From the NCBI RefSeq assembly GCF_030418125.1, contig NZ_JAUHTR010000006.1:186001-250000 (forward strand): DNA of 64,000 nt, written 5' to 3'. This stretch comes from Fictibacillus fluitans (lineage in GTDB: Bacteria > Bacillota > Bacilli > Bacillales > Fictibacillaceae). The position numbers and the translations under genes are program-made. The notes under the pieces were generated by a model. It worked only from the letters and a program-made list of their open reading frames with translations. It ran no database searches and had not been told where the DNA came from. Of the stretch, positions 12,124-21,919 are shown piece after piece (the first letter of the stretch is position 1; every line of letters starts with the position of its first letter).

Positions 12124-12150
12124 TTAGCACTCCAAAAGAGTGAGTGCTAA
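12124..12150 (-). promoter_or_regulatory. CIRCE operator
   Basis: TTAGCACTC-N9-GAGTGCTAA, a perfect match to the CIRCE inverted repeat bound by HrcA, lies between the hrcA promoter and its ribosome site. Confidence 0.98.
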
Positions 12151-12160
12151 ATCTAATATT

Positions 12161-12190
12161 AAATTACCAAATGCCACTAAAGATTGTCAA
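12161..12190 (-). promoter_or_regulatory. SigA promoter of the hrcA operon
   Basis: On the minus strand a perfect -35 TTGACA is followed 18 bases later by TAATTT, ending about 10 bases upstream of CIRCE. The arrangement matches the vegetative promoter of Bacillus dnaK operons. Confidence 0.7.
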
Positions 12191-12193
12191 CGA

Positions 12194-13333
12194 TTAAACT
12201 ACTCCGATAAATTCCTGAAACACTTCGTTGCCCAAAAACGTTCCATTCCGGGTTAATGCAAGCTTGTCCCCCGATACTTTGACCAGGCCACGCTCCAGCA
12301 GTTTATCAATTTGACTGCCGAACACATCAAACATCGACCGGCCGTATCGTTTAATAAACCGCTGATCAGAAATTCCATTCATTTTCCTGAGTCCCATAAA
12401 AAGTTCTTCTTCCATCTTTTCAGACGCTGACAGCACATCTTCATGTATATAAGGAAAACCTGTCTCTTCAATAAGCGACATGTACTTCTTCAGCGGTCCG
12501 GCGTTGGCCTTGCGCGTCCCGTTCACATAGCTGTGAGCCCCTGCACCAATGCCATAGTATTCGTTATTATCCCAGTATTGCAGATTATGCATGCTTTCAT
12601 AACCAGGTTTCGCAAAGTTCGAGATCTCGTATTGAACATAGCCATGCTTATCCATCTCTTCCATGAGCACCTCATACATCCGGGCCTCTTCCTCCTGTTC
12701 AGGCAGCAGAAGTTCTCCCTTAACGGCACGGTTGTAAAATACCGTTTTCCGCTCAAGCTGCAGGGAATAGGCGGAAAAATGAGGGACATCAAGAGAAAAT
12801 GCAATATCCAACGTTTCTTTCAGCATATCGACTGTCTGGCGCGGAAGGCTGAACATGATATCGAGTGACAAGTTATCAAGCCCCAGCCTTTTGGCGTCTG
12901 TAACCGTTCGTACGACATCCTGCTGATTATGAGTTCGTCCGAGCTCTTTCAATAACTTTTCCTGAAACGCCTGTACCCCAATGCTCAACCGGTTGACACC
13001 GGCATCTCTCATAATTTCAAGTTTTCTTAGATCCGTCTGTTCCGGGTTTGACTCCACTGTAAATTCCAACCGGTCAGGCGACGAAAAATGCCTGTTAACC
13101 ATCGCCAAAAACCGTTCAAATTGCTCAGCGTTAAGAGCTGTTGGTGTTCCTCCCCCGACAAAAAGTGTCTTCATGCTGGAGAACGGTGACAGTTCCAGCG
13201 TATTTTCCATTTCTTTTTCCATAGAGTCCAGGTATTCGTTGACAGGCTGGCCTTTCAGGAACACTTTATTAAAATCACAGTAATGACAGATATTCACACA
13301 GAATGGAATATGAAAATAAGCCGATTCCGGCAT
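12194..13333 (-). CDS. hemW: Radical SAM heme chaperone HemW
   Basis: HemW (historically HemN-like) is a radical SAM protein that carries heme; it is not a true coproporphyrinogen oxidase. The 379 residues include the CVNICHYCDF cluster motif (CxxxCxxC, about residues 12-19), a GGGTPT motif, and a C-terminal winged-helix part. ATG start with a weak ribosome site. It lies between lepA and hrcA as in B. subtilis. Confidence 0.95.
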   Translation of the reverse strand: MPESAYFHIPFCVNICHYCDFNKVFLKGQPVNEYLDSMEKEMENTLELSPFSSMKTLFVGGGTPTALNAEQFERFLAMVNRHFSSPDRLEFTVESNPEQTDLRKLEIMRDAGVNRLSIGVQAFQEKLLKELGRTHNQQDVVRTVTDAKRLGLDNLSLDIMFSLPRQTVDMLKETLDIAFSLDVPHFSAYSLQLERKTVFYNRAVKGELLLPEQEEEARMYEVLMEEMDKHGYVQYEISNFAKPGYESMHNLQYWDNNEYYGIGAGAHSYVNGTRKANAGPLKKYMSLIEETGFPYIHEDVLSASEKMEEELFMGLRKMNGISDQRFIKRYGRSMFDVFGSQIDKLLERGLVKVSGDKLALTRNGTFLGNEVFQEFIGVV

Positions 13334-13363
13334 ACAATCACTGCTTTCGTTTCTAAAATTTGT

Positions 13364-13390
13364 GAAGACCGCAAAAAATCTGCGGTCTTC
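13364..13390 (-). terminator. Hairpin between lepA and hemW
   Basis: A 9-bp perfect stem GAAGACCGC/GCGGTCTTC with a short T-poor tail lies between the lepA stop and hemW. It may be a weak terminator or a processing site. Confidence 0.5.
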
Positions 13391-13417
13391 TCATCGTGCC
13401 TATATTATTCAGATGGA

Positions 13418-15241
13418 TCAGTCATTGTCCATGCGCAGGACAGCCATAAATGCTTCCTGAGGGACTTCAACCCGTCCAATCGTTTTCATCCGCTTCTTAC
13501 CTTCTTTTTGTTTTTCAAGAAGTTTTCGTTTACGGGAAATGTCCCCGCCGTAACATTTCGCAAGTACATTTTTGCGCAAGGCTTTGATGGTCGACCTGGC
13601 AATAACCTTTTGTCCGATCGAAGCTTGAATCGGAACTTCGAACTGCTGGCGCGGGATAAGCTCTTTTAATTTTTCTACGACGACTTTGCCGCGTTCATAC
13701 GCAAAATCCTTGTGGACGATGACCGAAAGCGCGTCGATTTTTTCCCCGTTAAGCAAAATATCCATTTTGACCAGTTTAGAAGGCTTGTAGCCGATCAATT
13801 CATAATCGAGTGAAGCATAGCCCTTAGTGCTGGACTTCAACTGGTCAAAGAAATCATAAACAATTTCAGAAAGCGGAATTTCGTAAAGCACATTGACCCG
13901 ATTGTTTTCAAGATAGTCCATGGTCTGGAATACCCCGCGTTTTTTCTGGCAAATTTCCATGATGGTTCCAACATAATCATTTGGTGTCATAATCGTCGCT
14001 TTGACATATGGCTCCTCCACCGTCTGAAGCAGCTGGGCTTCCGGCATGTTGGCCGGGTTATCCACGATCATTTGCTCACCATCAGTCGTTGTCACGTTGT
14101 AAATAACACTTGGAGCAGTCGCGATCAGATCAATGTTAAATTCGCGCTCGATTCGCTCCTGAATAATCTCCATGTGAAGGAGGCCAAGGAAACCGCAGCG
14201 ATAGCCAAAGCCAAGTGCCTGGGAAGTCTCAGGTTCATATTGAAGCGCTGAATCATTCAGCACAAGTCGTTCCAATGCTTCGCGCAAATCATTATATTTG
14301 GCATTGTCCACAGGGTACAGGCCGCAATAAACCATTGGATTCATCTTCCGGTAGCCCGGTAGAGGCTCCGCTGCAGGATTGACCGCGCTTGTGATGGTGT
14401 CACCCACCTGTGTATCACCTACATTTTTAATGGCAGCCGTCAAATAGCCAACATCGCCTACCGTCAAAAAGTCTTTGTTCACCGCTTTAGGGGTAAACAC
14501 TCCAAGCTCTACCACCTCAAATTCCTTTTTGGTGGCCATCATCCGGATCATATCACCGACTTTTACCGTTCCTTCCGTTACTCGGATATATGTCACAACC
14601 CCGCGGTATGGATCGTAAAGCGAGTCAAAAATAAGAGCTTGCAGCGGGCCGTCTGGATCACCTGCTGGTGCAGGAACCTTCTCAACAACCTGTTCAAGAA
14701 TCTCTTCAATACCAATTCCCGCCTTTGCAGAAGCGAGGACGGCTTCAGAAGCATCAAGACCGATAACTTCTTCTACCTCATTTCTTACCCGCTCTGGTTC
14801 TGCACTGGGCAAATCAATTTTATTGATGACCGGAAGAATTTCCAGGTCGTTTTCAAGCGCCAAATAAACGTTGGCAAGTGTTTGTGCTTCAATGCCTTGA
14901 GCCGCATCCACAATGAGAAGAGCTCCTTCACAGGCAGCCAGGCTCCTGGATACTTCATAGGTAAAGTCAACATGTCCCGGGGTATCGATCAAATGAAAGA
15001 TGTAGGTCTCCCCGTCTTTTGCTTTGTAATTCAATTGCACAGCGTTCAGCTTTATCGTAATTCCACGCTCACGTTCTAAGTCCATGGAATCAAGAAGCTG
15101 TTCTTTCATCTCCCTTTGGGTCAGGGCGCTGGTTTTCTCTAAAATCCGGTCTGCCAGCGTAGATTTTCCATGGTCAATATGAGCAATGATGGAAAAATTT
15201 CGAATCCTCGATTGCCGCTCCAGTTTTTGTTCTCGGTTCAT
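13418..15241 (-). CDS. lepA: Elongation factor 4 (LepA)
   Basis: Ribosome-bound GTPase that acts on stalled or mis-translocated ribosomes. Of 607 residues, the G domain shows [17 protein letters not shown] and NKIDLP, followed by the EF-G-like domains and the LepA C-terminal domain. ATG start behind GGAGTG. It precedes hemW. Confidence 0.98.
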   Translation of the reverse strand: MNREQKLERQSRIRNFSIIAHIDHGKSTLADRILEKTSALTQREMKEQLLDSMDLERERGITIKLNAVQLNYKAKDGETYIFHLIDTPGHVDFTYEVSRSLAACEGALLIVDAAQGIEAQTLANVYLALENDLEILPVINKIDLPSAEPERVRNEVEEVIGLDASEAVLASAKAGIGIEEILEQVVEKVPAPAGDPDGPLQALIFDSLYDPYRGVVTYIRVTEGTVKVGDMIRMMATKKEFEVVELGVFTPKAVNKDFLTVGDVGYLTAAIKNVGDTQVGDTITSAVNPAAEPLPGYRKMNPMVYCGLYPVDNAKYNDLREALERLVLNDSALQYEPETSQALGFGYRCGFLGLLHMEIIQERIEREFNIDLIATAPSVIYNVTTTDGEQMIVDNPANMPEAQLLQTVEEPYVKATIMTPNDYVGTIMEICQKKRGVFQTMDYLENNRVNVLYEIPLSEIVYDFFDQLKSSTKGYASLDYELIGYKPSKLVKMDILLNGEKIDALSVIVHKDFAYERGKVVVEKLKELIPRQQFEVPIQASIGQKVIARSTIKALRKNVLAKCYGGDISRKRKLLEKQKEGKKRMKTIGRVEVPQEAFMAVLRMDND

Positions 15242-15348
15242 TCATTTCACTCCTACAATTTTGCGCAAAGTACACTAGTTTAGATTATAGCAATACAAGC
15301 ACTGTTGTTCAATGCTTAACCCATTCAATTGCGAAAGCGCTTATAAAG

Positions 15349-15385
15349 AAAAAAAACAGTTATTTTCCGCCCGAAAAATAACTGT
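15349..15385 (-). terminator. Terminator after yqxA
   Basis: ACAGTTATTTT/GAAAATAACTGT stem followed by eight T on the minus strand, touching the yqxA stop codon. It separates gpr-yqxA from lepA. Confidence 0.9.
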
Positions 15386-15735
15386 CAGCTCAACGAACCA
15401 AAAATTTGCGTGAGAATGGCTGAAATCAGACTCAATATTCCCTGGAAAAGGTACGAAACCAGACCCGAAACTTTCCCTCCCAGAGATGAAAAAAAGTTAA
15501 AGGCTTTGGTTTCTTCCAGCTGCTTTTGCTTCGTTTTCAAATCCTGAACACCTACCGGGGTGCCAAGCACTTCAGCCTCTTTAACCCCTTTTCCCGATTC
15601 AATTGCTATGGGTTCACCATTTTCCTTGTTGCCTTTTAATGCACCCATTCCATTGGAAGCCTGCTGCATTCCAAGAAGAACACCGAAAAAAAGGACGGCA
15701 GTGATTAAAAGACACTTCATCATAAATTTCGTCAC
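15385..15735 (-). CDS. yqxA: YqxA family protein
   Basis: A 116-residue protein with an N-terminal membrane segment (about residues 6-24, LLITAVLFFGVLLGMQ), a polar middle and a second C-terminal hydrophobic stretch. It resembles B. subtilis YqxA, of unknown function. GTG at 15735 has GGAGTGG at the right distance; ATGs further upstream have none. In B. subtilis spoIIP lies between gpr and yqxA; here only 63 bases separate them. Confidence 0.8.
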   Translation of the reverse strand: MTKFMMKCLLITAVLFFGVLLGMQQASNGMGALKGNKENGEPIAIESGKGVKEAEVLGTPVGVQDLKTKQKQLEETKAFNFFSSLGGKVSGLVSYLFQGILSLISAILTQIFGSLS

Positions 15736-15798
15736 AGGACCCACTCCGTTCACCATCATTTTAATACATTCGTATGAGGCAGCTTGTCCTTTTATGTG

Positions 15799-16914
15799 TT
15801 AATGCGTATAAGAGGAGCTGTTTGATTGATCCACTTGCTTGTGAAGCGAGGTATTCAAACCTATGGCGATTACGTTCGCCATATCCTCCACAAACGTATC
15901 CACTTCCTTTGGTGTGACCATTAAATTATGGCCGAGCGGTGACAGCACTTCCCTTATCAATGCCCTCTTTTCATCTTCCTCCAGTGTCCCCACCATTCCC
16001 AGAAATGACTGTCTCTGCTCTTGAGCCGGAAGATCATCCTCATTCAGCACCTTTTTCTCGCCAAATGTCATCCACGAAGGAGCAAGTGATTTCGAAGGCT
16101 TATCCTTTTCTTTTATTTCTCGTCCAAAATGCTTTAAAATGTAATCAATGGTGTCACTGGCAATGGTGACCGCATCAACAACCGTCGGAACACCAATTGC
16201 AATCACTGGAATACCAAGAGTCTCCTTGCTGAGTTCTTTTCGTTTGTTGCCTACCCCTGAGCCTGGATGGATGCCGCTGTCAGATACCTGTATCGTGGTA
16301 TTGACTCGTTCTAGTGAACGTGAGGCAAGGGCGTCGATGGCAATGACGAAATCAGGATCGACTTTTTTGATGATACCTTCAATGATATCGCTTGTTTCTA
16401 TGCCGGTAATGCCCATTACTCCTGGAGAAATTGCACATACGGGCCGAAACCCCTCCTCTACGTTTTCAGGAGAAATATCAAATAAATGTTTAGTGATCAG
16501 AAGATTTTCCAATACGTTAGGGCCCAGTGAATCTGGCGTCACGTTCCAGTTGCCAAGCCCCACGACCAAAGCCGTGTCTGTCTCCTGTATTCCAAGCTCA
16601 TTCATAAAATTTTTAAAATCCCGGGCGAATACTTCCTGAACCCGCTCCTGGAGAGCAGAGTCTTTTTCTCGAATGCCCTGCATTTCAAACGTTAAATACG
16701 TACCCGGCTTTTTACCTGTAGCCTCCGCACCGCGTTGGTCGATTTCCACCCGGGTCAATTTTATTCCGTCATGATCCTGTTCTTTAATGATAATTCCTTC
16801 AATCGTGCTTTCTTTCTCTTTCATCTTTTCATTATTGACCAGCATTTCATGAGCTTCAATCGCTAAATCGGTCCGGACATTATACTTGTTCAAATCAAGG
16901 TCTTTGCTGTTCAT
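15799..16914 (-). CDS. gpr: Germination protease Gpr
   Basis: Spore protease that degrades small acid-soluble spore proteins at germination; made as a zymogen in the forespore. The 371-residue protein starts with a short propeptide ([15 protein letters not shown]) and carries the conserved blocks [40 protein letters not shown] and [18 protein letters not shown] start; no convincing SigG promoter could be called. It is divergent from rpsT. Confidence 0.97.
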   Translation of the reverse strand: MNSKDLDLNKYNVRTDLAIEAHEMLVNNEKMKEKESTIEGIIIKEQDHDGIKLTRVEIDQRGAEATGKKPGTYLTFEMQGIREKDSALQERVQEVFARDFKNFMNELGIQETDTALVVGLGNWNVTPDSLGPNVLENLLITKHLFDISPENVEEGFRPVCAISPGVMGITGIETSDIIEGIIKKVDPDFVIAIDALASRSLERVNTTIQVSDSGIHPGSGVGNKRKELSKETLGIPVIAIGVPTVVDAVTIASDTIDYILKHFGREIKEKDKPSKSLAPSWMTFGEKKVLNEDDLPAQEQRQSFLGMVGTLEEDEKRALIREVLSPLGHNLMVTPKEVDTFVEDMANVIAIGLNTSLHKQVDQSNSSSYTH

Positions 16915-17067
16915 TTGGGCACCGTCCTGTCATGGGATATATTGTCTCTATTTTTGCCCGCAACAACCCTTTTCATTCTTGTATTGCAATTGAAGAATGA
17001 AACTGATAGAATACTTTGTGTCCTATTTTTTTGCAACCCAAGTTGCAATGTTAGGGAGGTGAATGGA

Positions 17068-17334
17068 TTGGCTAATATTAAATCTGCTATTAAACGTGTA
17101 AAAACGAACGATAAGAACCGTGCTCACAATGCTTCTTTAAAGTCTGCTATGCGTACAGCTGTGAAAAATTTCGAAACGAAGGTCGCTAACAACGATGCTG
17201 AAGGTGCGAAAGAAGCTTTCGTAGTTGCTACAAAAAAAGTTGATAAAGCGGCAACTAAAGGACTTATCCATAAAAACGCAGCATCACGTCAAAAGTCTCG
17301 TCTTGCTAAAGCGTTGAACGGAATTAACGCGTAA
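17068..17334 (+). CDS. rpsT: 30S ribosomal protein bS20
   Basis: Primary 16S rRNA-binding protein of 88 residues beginning (M)ANIKSAIKR, rich in Lys and Ala. Start is TTG at 17068, 8 bases after AGGGAGG; the open frame continues upstream over non-conserved sequence. It is followed at once by a terminator. Confidence 0.96.
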   Translation: MANIKSAIKRVKTNDKNRAHNASLKSAMRTAVKNFETKVANNDAEGAKEAFVVATKKVDKAATKGLIHKNAASRQKSRLAKALNGINA

Positions 17335-17349
17335 TACGGAAACGACATG

Positions 17350-17376
17350 AAACGGCCTTTTGGGTCGTTTTTATTT
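17350..17376 (+). terminator. Terminator of rpsT
   Basis: AAACGGCC/GGGTCGTTT stem with a TTTT loop and a following T-rich tail. Confidence 0.8.
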
Positions 17377-17388
17377 TGGAGCAGAACT

Positions 17389-17431
17389 TAAAAAACGAGG
17401 AAGACCGCTTATCCGGGTCTTCCTCGTTTTT
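17389..17431. terminator. Bidirectional terminator between rpsT and holA
   Basis: ACGAGGAAGACC/GGGTCTTCCTCGT stem with A run on the left and T run on the right; it serves convergent holA and rpsT. Confidence 0.9.
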
Positions 17432-18449
17432 ATTGTGCCATTTTTAACATGATCAGCTCTAAAATCAGCTGCTTGTCCATCTTTCCGGTTTTCATTTCGT
17501 AGTCCGCCTCTGCCATCCGGTCAAGAAGGGAAAACAGTTCTTGTTCCTCAAACAACCTTGCTTGCCTGGAAGCAAGTTTAACCGCATAGGGATGCAGCTT
17601 AAGCGCGCCGGCAATCTGCTTTTCACCGTAACCTTTTGCAAACAGCTCTTTCACACCAATGATAATCCTGAACTGACGGGCCATTAATGAAAGTATTTTA
17701 ATCGGTTCCTCATTTTGTTTCATTAAATCATAAAAGGTTCTGAGCGCCACATCAATTTTCTTGTTCACAATATCATCGATTAGCGAAAAGATATTATCCT
17801 CAAGTGTACGCGGAACCAGCTGATCAATGGTTTCAATGGAAATAGTGTTCCCTTCCCCTACAAACATTGCAAGCTTATCCATTTCCTGAACAAGAGCCAT
17901 CAGTTCATTCCCCACTCTTGCGCTCAAATATTGGGCGGCATCTGCATCAATAAAAACGTCCTGTTGCATGGCACGGTCCTTGATCCATTCAATCGCTGAA
18001 TCACCGCTGAGCGGGGAGGCAGCAAGAACCTCGCCGTTTTTCTTTAATGTTTTGACGATCTTTTTCCTTTCATCCAGCTTCTCAGCAGGCACCACAAAAA
18101 CAAGTACCGTAAAATCAGCAGGATCCTGTATGTAGCGTTCAACGGTGGATAAATCGTGTTCCACCTTGCTTTTATCTTTTGCTCCTGTTAGAAAAAGAGC
18201 ATTTTTAATGACAACCACACGCCGGTCTCCCATGAACGGAAGCGTCTCAGCATCCTCCATTATCGCTTGTACCGGCGTTTCCTGATAGTCGTAGACTGAA
18301 TAATTGAAGTCCTTGTCTTCATCGTTCAGTGTATACTTAACAATAGATGAAATGGCTTGCTCTATAATATAGGATTCTATCCCGTACAAAATATAATAGG
18401 GAGAAAATTGATTCTGCTTTAATTTTTTTTGTAATGCTGTAATTGACAA
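17430..18449 (-). CDS. holA: DNA polymerase III delta subunit
   Basis: HolA (YqeN) is the clamp-loader delta subunit that opens the beta clamp. The protein has about 339 residues with the family features YYILYGIESYIIEQ near the N-terminus and a helical C-terminal collar domain. TTG at 18449 lies 8 bases after GAGG; a GTG at 18458 overlaps the ribosome site. Confidence 0.94.
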   Translation of the reverse strand: MSITALQKKLKQNQFSPYYILYGIESYIIEQAISSIVKYTLNDEDKDFNYSVYDYQETPVQAIMEDAETLPFMGDRRVVVIKNALFLTGAKDKSKVEHDLSTVERYIQDPADFTVLVFVVPAEKLDERKKIVKTLKKNGEVLAASPLSGDSAIEWIKDRAMQQDVFIDADAAQYLSARVGNELMALVQEMDKLAMFVGEGNTISIETIDQLVPRTLEDNIFSLIDDIVNKKIDVALRTFYDLMKQNEEPIKILSLMARQFRIIIGVKELFAKGYGEKQIAGALKLHPYAVKLASRQARLFEEQELFSLLDRMAEADYEMKTGKMDKQLILELIMLKMAQ

Positions 18450-18532
18450 ACCCTTCACCTCAAACTTTCTCTATTCTTATCGTATGACGGATTGCGGTTT
18501 TTTTCAATAGTGGACTCTATTGTTAGAAGTGC

Positions 18533-18564
18533 AAAAAGAAGAAGCAGCATGACGCCGCTTCTTC
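18533..18564 (-). terminator. Minus-strand terminator in the holA-yqzM gap
   Basis: GAAGAAGC-GC/GC-GCTTCTTC stem followed by TTTTT on the minus strand. No minus-strand gene precedes it, so it implies an unannotated transcript from the region to its right. Confidence 0.75.
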
Positions 18565-18680
18565 ATTTATATTAAACGCCGGTCACCAGGAACCCGGGAC
18601 TCCCGGCAGCCAGCGAGTAAACCCTGAGATTTCTTCTGTAATGTTATGATATCCTATGCAATAGAGCCATATTGGTGACA
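18533..18680 (-). ncRNA. Candidate small RNA upstream of holA
   Basis: The interval between divergent holA and yqzM holds a strong minus-strand terminator preceded by an unusually GC-rich block (about 18575-18625) with short inverted repeats such as CCGGG-actc-CCGG. No open frame or ribosome site fits. The 5' end is a guess. It could be a small RNA or a leader; the family was not recognised. Confidence 0.35.
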
Positions 18681-18792
18681 ACAGTTAGCAAAACAGGAAA
18701 AGAATACAGGATTTGCTGGGCAATTCTGAATCCTTTATGGATTTTTTTTTGGGGATAGCTTATACTTATATCGAAATAGGAGGGTTGCGGAA

Positions 18793-18927
18793 ATGAATCA
18801 GTTCGAAAAAGACGTTCAAAGCAAACGGAATGATTTAATCGATTCAGGCATGGGCTTTGTTTGGTCCTTTGGTTTTTTCACGTTAATCTTTGCACTGGGA
18901 GTTATCATCAAATTGATTGCAACTTAA
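18793..18927 (+). CDS. yqzM: YqzM family small protein
   Basis: A 44-residue protein, MNQFEKDVQSKRNDLIDSG then one membrane segment (residues about 21-40). ATG at 18793 behind AGGAGGG. Matches YqzM of Bacillus by position between holA and comEC and by sequence. Function unknown. Confidence 0.85.
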   Translation: MNQFEKDVQSKRNDLIDSGMGFVWSFGFFTLIFALGVIIKLIAT

Positions 18928-18933
18928 TACATA

Positions 18934-18962
18934 AAAAGAGGCCCCAGGAGAGGCTTCTTTTT
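18934..18962. terminator. Bidirectional terminator between yqzM and comEC
   Basis: AAGAGGCC/GGCTTCTT stem flanked by A and T runs, shared by the convergent genes. Confidence 0.8.
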
Positions 18963-21267
18963 ATTTGGAGGCGTTTACACTGCTACGGACTTTCCAGCTC
19001 CCTTCTGATACCATAATTTCCACATCGCCCTGCTGATCTGTACGGAGTATACGAACCCCCCGTTCAATAAACCGGCTCACCACTTCTGGATGAGGATGCC
19101 CATACCGGTTGTTCTTTCCCGCTGAAAAAATGGCATAGGATGGCTTCACTTGATCGATAAATGGTGCCGATGAAGACGTTTTACTGCCATGATGGCCGGC
19201 TTTAAGGAAGATGGCCCCGAGCGGCTGTCCTTCGCTCAGAATACGCTGTTCTCCCGGTTCCTCCAGATCTCCTGTAAACAAAAAGGAAACAGAACTCATT
19301 TGAGCCCAGATGACGATGGAGCGTGCATTGCTTTCCGTTTCATCTCCATAGGGAGACAGCACTTGAAACTCCCCACCCCCAGCCGACCAATTTCTCCCCC
19401 GCTGCTTAACCGTTATTGGCAGATGTCTTTTTGCCGCCTCATGCAATACCCGTTTTTCCAGCGGCTCATTTATCATTCCCTTTGGAAATAACACCTCTTT
19501 AACCTTAATGCCTGACAAAAGGGTTTGCGCCCCGCCAATATGATCCATATCACCATGTGTAAGAATGAGCTTGTCAATTTTCCTTATTCCTCTCGATTTT
19601 AAAGCCGTAAGTACCACCTCCTTCGTAACGTTATATTCCTTTCTTCGTTTCTTCCACGCTTCGGTTTGAAACTGAATGGTGCCTCCCGTATCGATCAAAT
19701 AAACCTGCTTTCGTAAAGGAAGCTCTATTAATGTACTGTCCCCTTGGCCGACGTTTAAATAGGTCACCCTTCCTTTGTTATCAAATAAATGAATGTTCCA
19801 ATGGAAGATTCCCACAGACAGCAAACACAGGACCGGAGGAAGCAGTGCCCTGGTTAAACCGCCTTTTTCGAAACAGATAAGGAAATAGATAATTCCTGCA
19901 TAGTATAGAGGGAGCAGCAACAACGGCGGTTTACCAAATGTAACGGCAAAAGCTTCATGATCCAAACCAAAAAGCACTTGATTTGTAAATTGCAGGACAA
20001 GCACTGCCGGATAGAAAAGAAGTTTCGCCAAAGGAACCGAAAAAAACGAAAAGAAAACGCCAAGGCTGGCACTGGGAAGAGCAATTATGGACAATAACGG
20101 GATGAAGAGGAGATTTAATGGCAGGGACCAAAGGGAGACTTCATAAAAGCTGTTGATGATCAGCGGGAAGGATATCATTTGGCAAATCAGGCTGGATATG
20201 AAGATTTGACTCCAATAGGAAGAGTAGCGGCTGAAAATAAAGCGGGAAGAAACCATGAGGGCAAACACATTCAAAAAGGAAAGCTGGAAACCCAACTGAA
20301 AGGCATAATAGGGGTTAATTAGAAGCATGACCAGACAAACACAGGAAATGATGGATAGAGGATGCATTTTCGTCCTATACCGCTGCAGCAGCACAAGACA
20401 CGTCCCCATCATGCCCGCTCGAACGATGGAAGCCCCGCCACCCGTCAAAAAAATATAGAAAGGGAGAACAGCAGCAATACATACAGCAGCCTGTTCACGG
20501 GTTACGCCCGCCCTTAGAAGCAGAACAAAAAGCATGCCGCAAAGGATGGCGACGTTCAACCCCGATACAGCAAGCAAATGGGAAAGGCCCAGGCGCTGGT
20601 AAGCCTCTTCGATTTTGTCCGGAATATGGTCACGATAGCCGAAGACCAATGCATTCAATAAACCGGAGATATCTACTGGATAACTATGTTCAATAAATTG
20701 GACTCCTTTCGACCGTATAAATGAGAGACGGTTAAACAGCGAAGCAGACGGCTGCGTGCACTCGTTTGGCATCAAAGCCTTCCCGGTGACCAGCCAATGG
20801 ATCCCCTGCTTCCTTAAATACTCCGAATAATTCATTCCGGCAAAATTCTCCTGGCCCGGGGGGTGGTCCAATTTCCCTTGAATACGGCAGGTCATCCCCG
20901 CTTTTAGCCGGTGGCGGAGTGATTCCTGTTGCTCCTGTGAAGAAATTTTTTGCCGGATGATGACCGTCTCCCCAGCCATCTGGAGCCTGAAGCTCAGCAA
21001 GTCGCCATTAATATCAGGAACACTCTCAACTTTTCCGATGAACATTTCTTCTTGCCCACTCAAGAGTGTCACGTTTCGTCCATCAGCCACTTGATAATAA
21101 ACATAAAAAAACACAAACGTAAGCAGGCAAAGGGAGACTGTCATTCCATTGGCACGCGGAAAAAAATAAAAAAGGGCGATTATGAGAATCGCCCAGGTGT
21201 ACTGTCCATTCGATGAATAGATTGCTCCTATCGCACATAGTGCATATAGATAGCCAGCCTTCATCAT
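18961..21267 (-). CDS. comEC: DNA uptake channel ComEC/Rec2
   Basis: Membrane channel that carries single-stranded DNA into the cell during transformation. The 768-residue protein has N-terminal membrane helices, an OB-like domain (about 80-160), the Competence domain (GLLNALVFGYRDHIP, HLLAVSGLNVAILCG) with more helices, and a C-terminal metallo-beta-lactamase-like domain with LTHGDMDHIGG and KAGHHGSKTSS. The ATG overlaps the comEB stop by one base; a second ATG follows at once. Confidence 0.96.
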   Translation of the reverse strand: MMKAGYLYALCAIGAIYSSNGQYTWAILIIALFYFFPRANGMTVSLCLLTFVFFYVYYQVADGRNVTLLSGQEEMFIGKVESVPDINGDLLSFRLQMAGETVIIRQKISSQEQQESLRHRLKAGMTCRIQGKLDHPPGQENFAGMNYSEYLRKQGIHWLVTGKALMPNECTQPSASLFNRLSFIRSKGVQFIEHSYPVDISGLLNALVFGYRDHIPDKIEEAYQRLGLSHLLAVSGLNVAILCGMLFVLLLRAGVTREQAAVCIAAVLPFYIFLTGGGASIVRAGMMGTCLVLLQRYRTKMHPLSIISCVCLVMLLINPYYAFQLGFQLSFLNVFALMVSSRFIFSRYSSYWSQIFISSLICQMISFPLIINSFYEVSLWSLPLNLLFIPLLSIIALPSASLGVFFSFFSVPLAKLLFYPAVLVLQFTNQVLFGLDHEAFAVTFGKPPLLLLPLYYAGIIYFLICFEKGGLTRALLPPVLCLLSVGIFHWNIHLFDNKGRVTYLNVGQGDSTLIELPLRKQVYLIDTGGTIQFQTEAWKKRRKEYNVTKEVVLTALKSRGIRKIDKLILTHGDMDHIGGAQTLLSGIKVKEVLFPKGMINEPLEKRVLHEAAKRHLPITVKQRGRNWSAGGGEFQVLSPYGDETESNARSIVIWAQMSSVSFLFTGDLEEPGEQRILSEGQPLGAIFLKAGHHGSKTSSSAPFIDQVKPSYAIFSAGKNNRYGHPHPEVVSRFIERGVRILRTDQQGDVEIMVSEGSWKVRSSVNASK

Positions 21268-21848
21268 TATTTCAAATTCAGTGCAGCAGGATAAAGCTGC
21301 TCAACCTTCTGCCTGAGCCTGTCCATTTTATCCTGACCGCCCGCAGTTCCTTCTTCCAAGGCCTGCAACAATTCAAAGGTTAACTCCATTTGATCCGAAT
21401 AATGCGTATTCATCTTGTTCTCATTAAACGGAACCTGCTTTACGACAAGGCCAGCTTCCTTGAATTGTTCAATGGCATATGGATGGTTTTTGTAATCCTG
21501 TGCATAATACAGGGTTTTAATGCCGCTTTGGATAATGGTCCGGCAACAATGCAGACAAGGAAAATGGGTCACATACATTTCTGCTCCTTCAACCGGAACA
21601 CCAAATTTTGCACATTGCAGGATGGCATTCATCTCTGCATGGATAGTGCGTACGCAATGTCCGTCAATAACGTAGCATCCTTCATCAATACAGTGGACAC
21701 CTCCGGAGATTGAACCATTGTAGCCCCCAGCTATTATTCTTTTATCCCGCACAATGGTCGCACCCACGGCGAGCCTTGTGCATGTGCTTCTGTAGGCAAG
21801 CAAATGGCTTTGCGCCATAAAATATTCATCCCAGGAAATACGCTCCAT
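21267..21848 (-). CDS. comEB: dCMP deaminase-like competence protein ComEB
   Basis: Zinc-dependent deoxycytidylate deaminase family protein in the comE operon; role in competence not essential in B. subtilis. The 193-residue protein has the zinc motifs HAEMNAILQ and PCLHC. ATG at 21848 (MERISWDEYF) behind GGGGGAGA; the upstream frame is not conserved. Coupled to comEC. Confidence 0.95.
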   Translation of the reverse strand: MERISWDEYFMAQSHLLAYRSTCTRLAVGATIVRDKRIIAGGYNGSISGGVHCIDEGCYVIDGHCVRTIHAEMNAILQCAKFGVPVEGAEMYVTHFPCLHCCRTIIQSGIKTLYYAQDYKNHPYAIEQFKEAGLVVKQVPFNENKMNTHYSDQMELTFELLQALEEGTAGGQDKMDRLRQKVEQLYPAALNLK

Positions 21849-21919
21849 TACTTTCTCTCCCCCAATCAATTCTTGTCTTTAGTGTAGGCATTCTCCAAGT
21901 GGATAGTCAATGAAAAATC

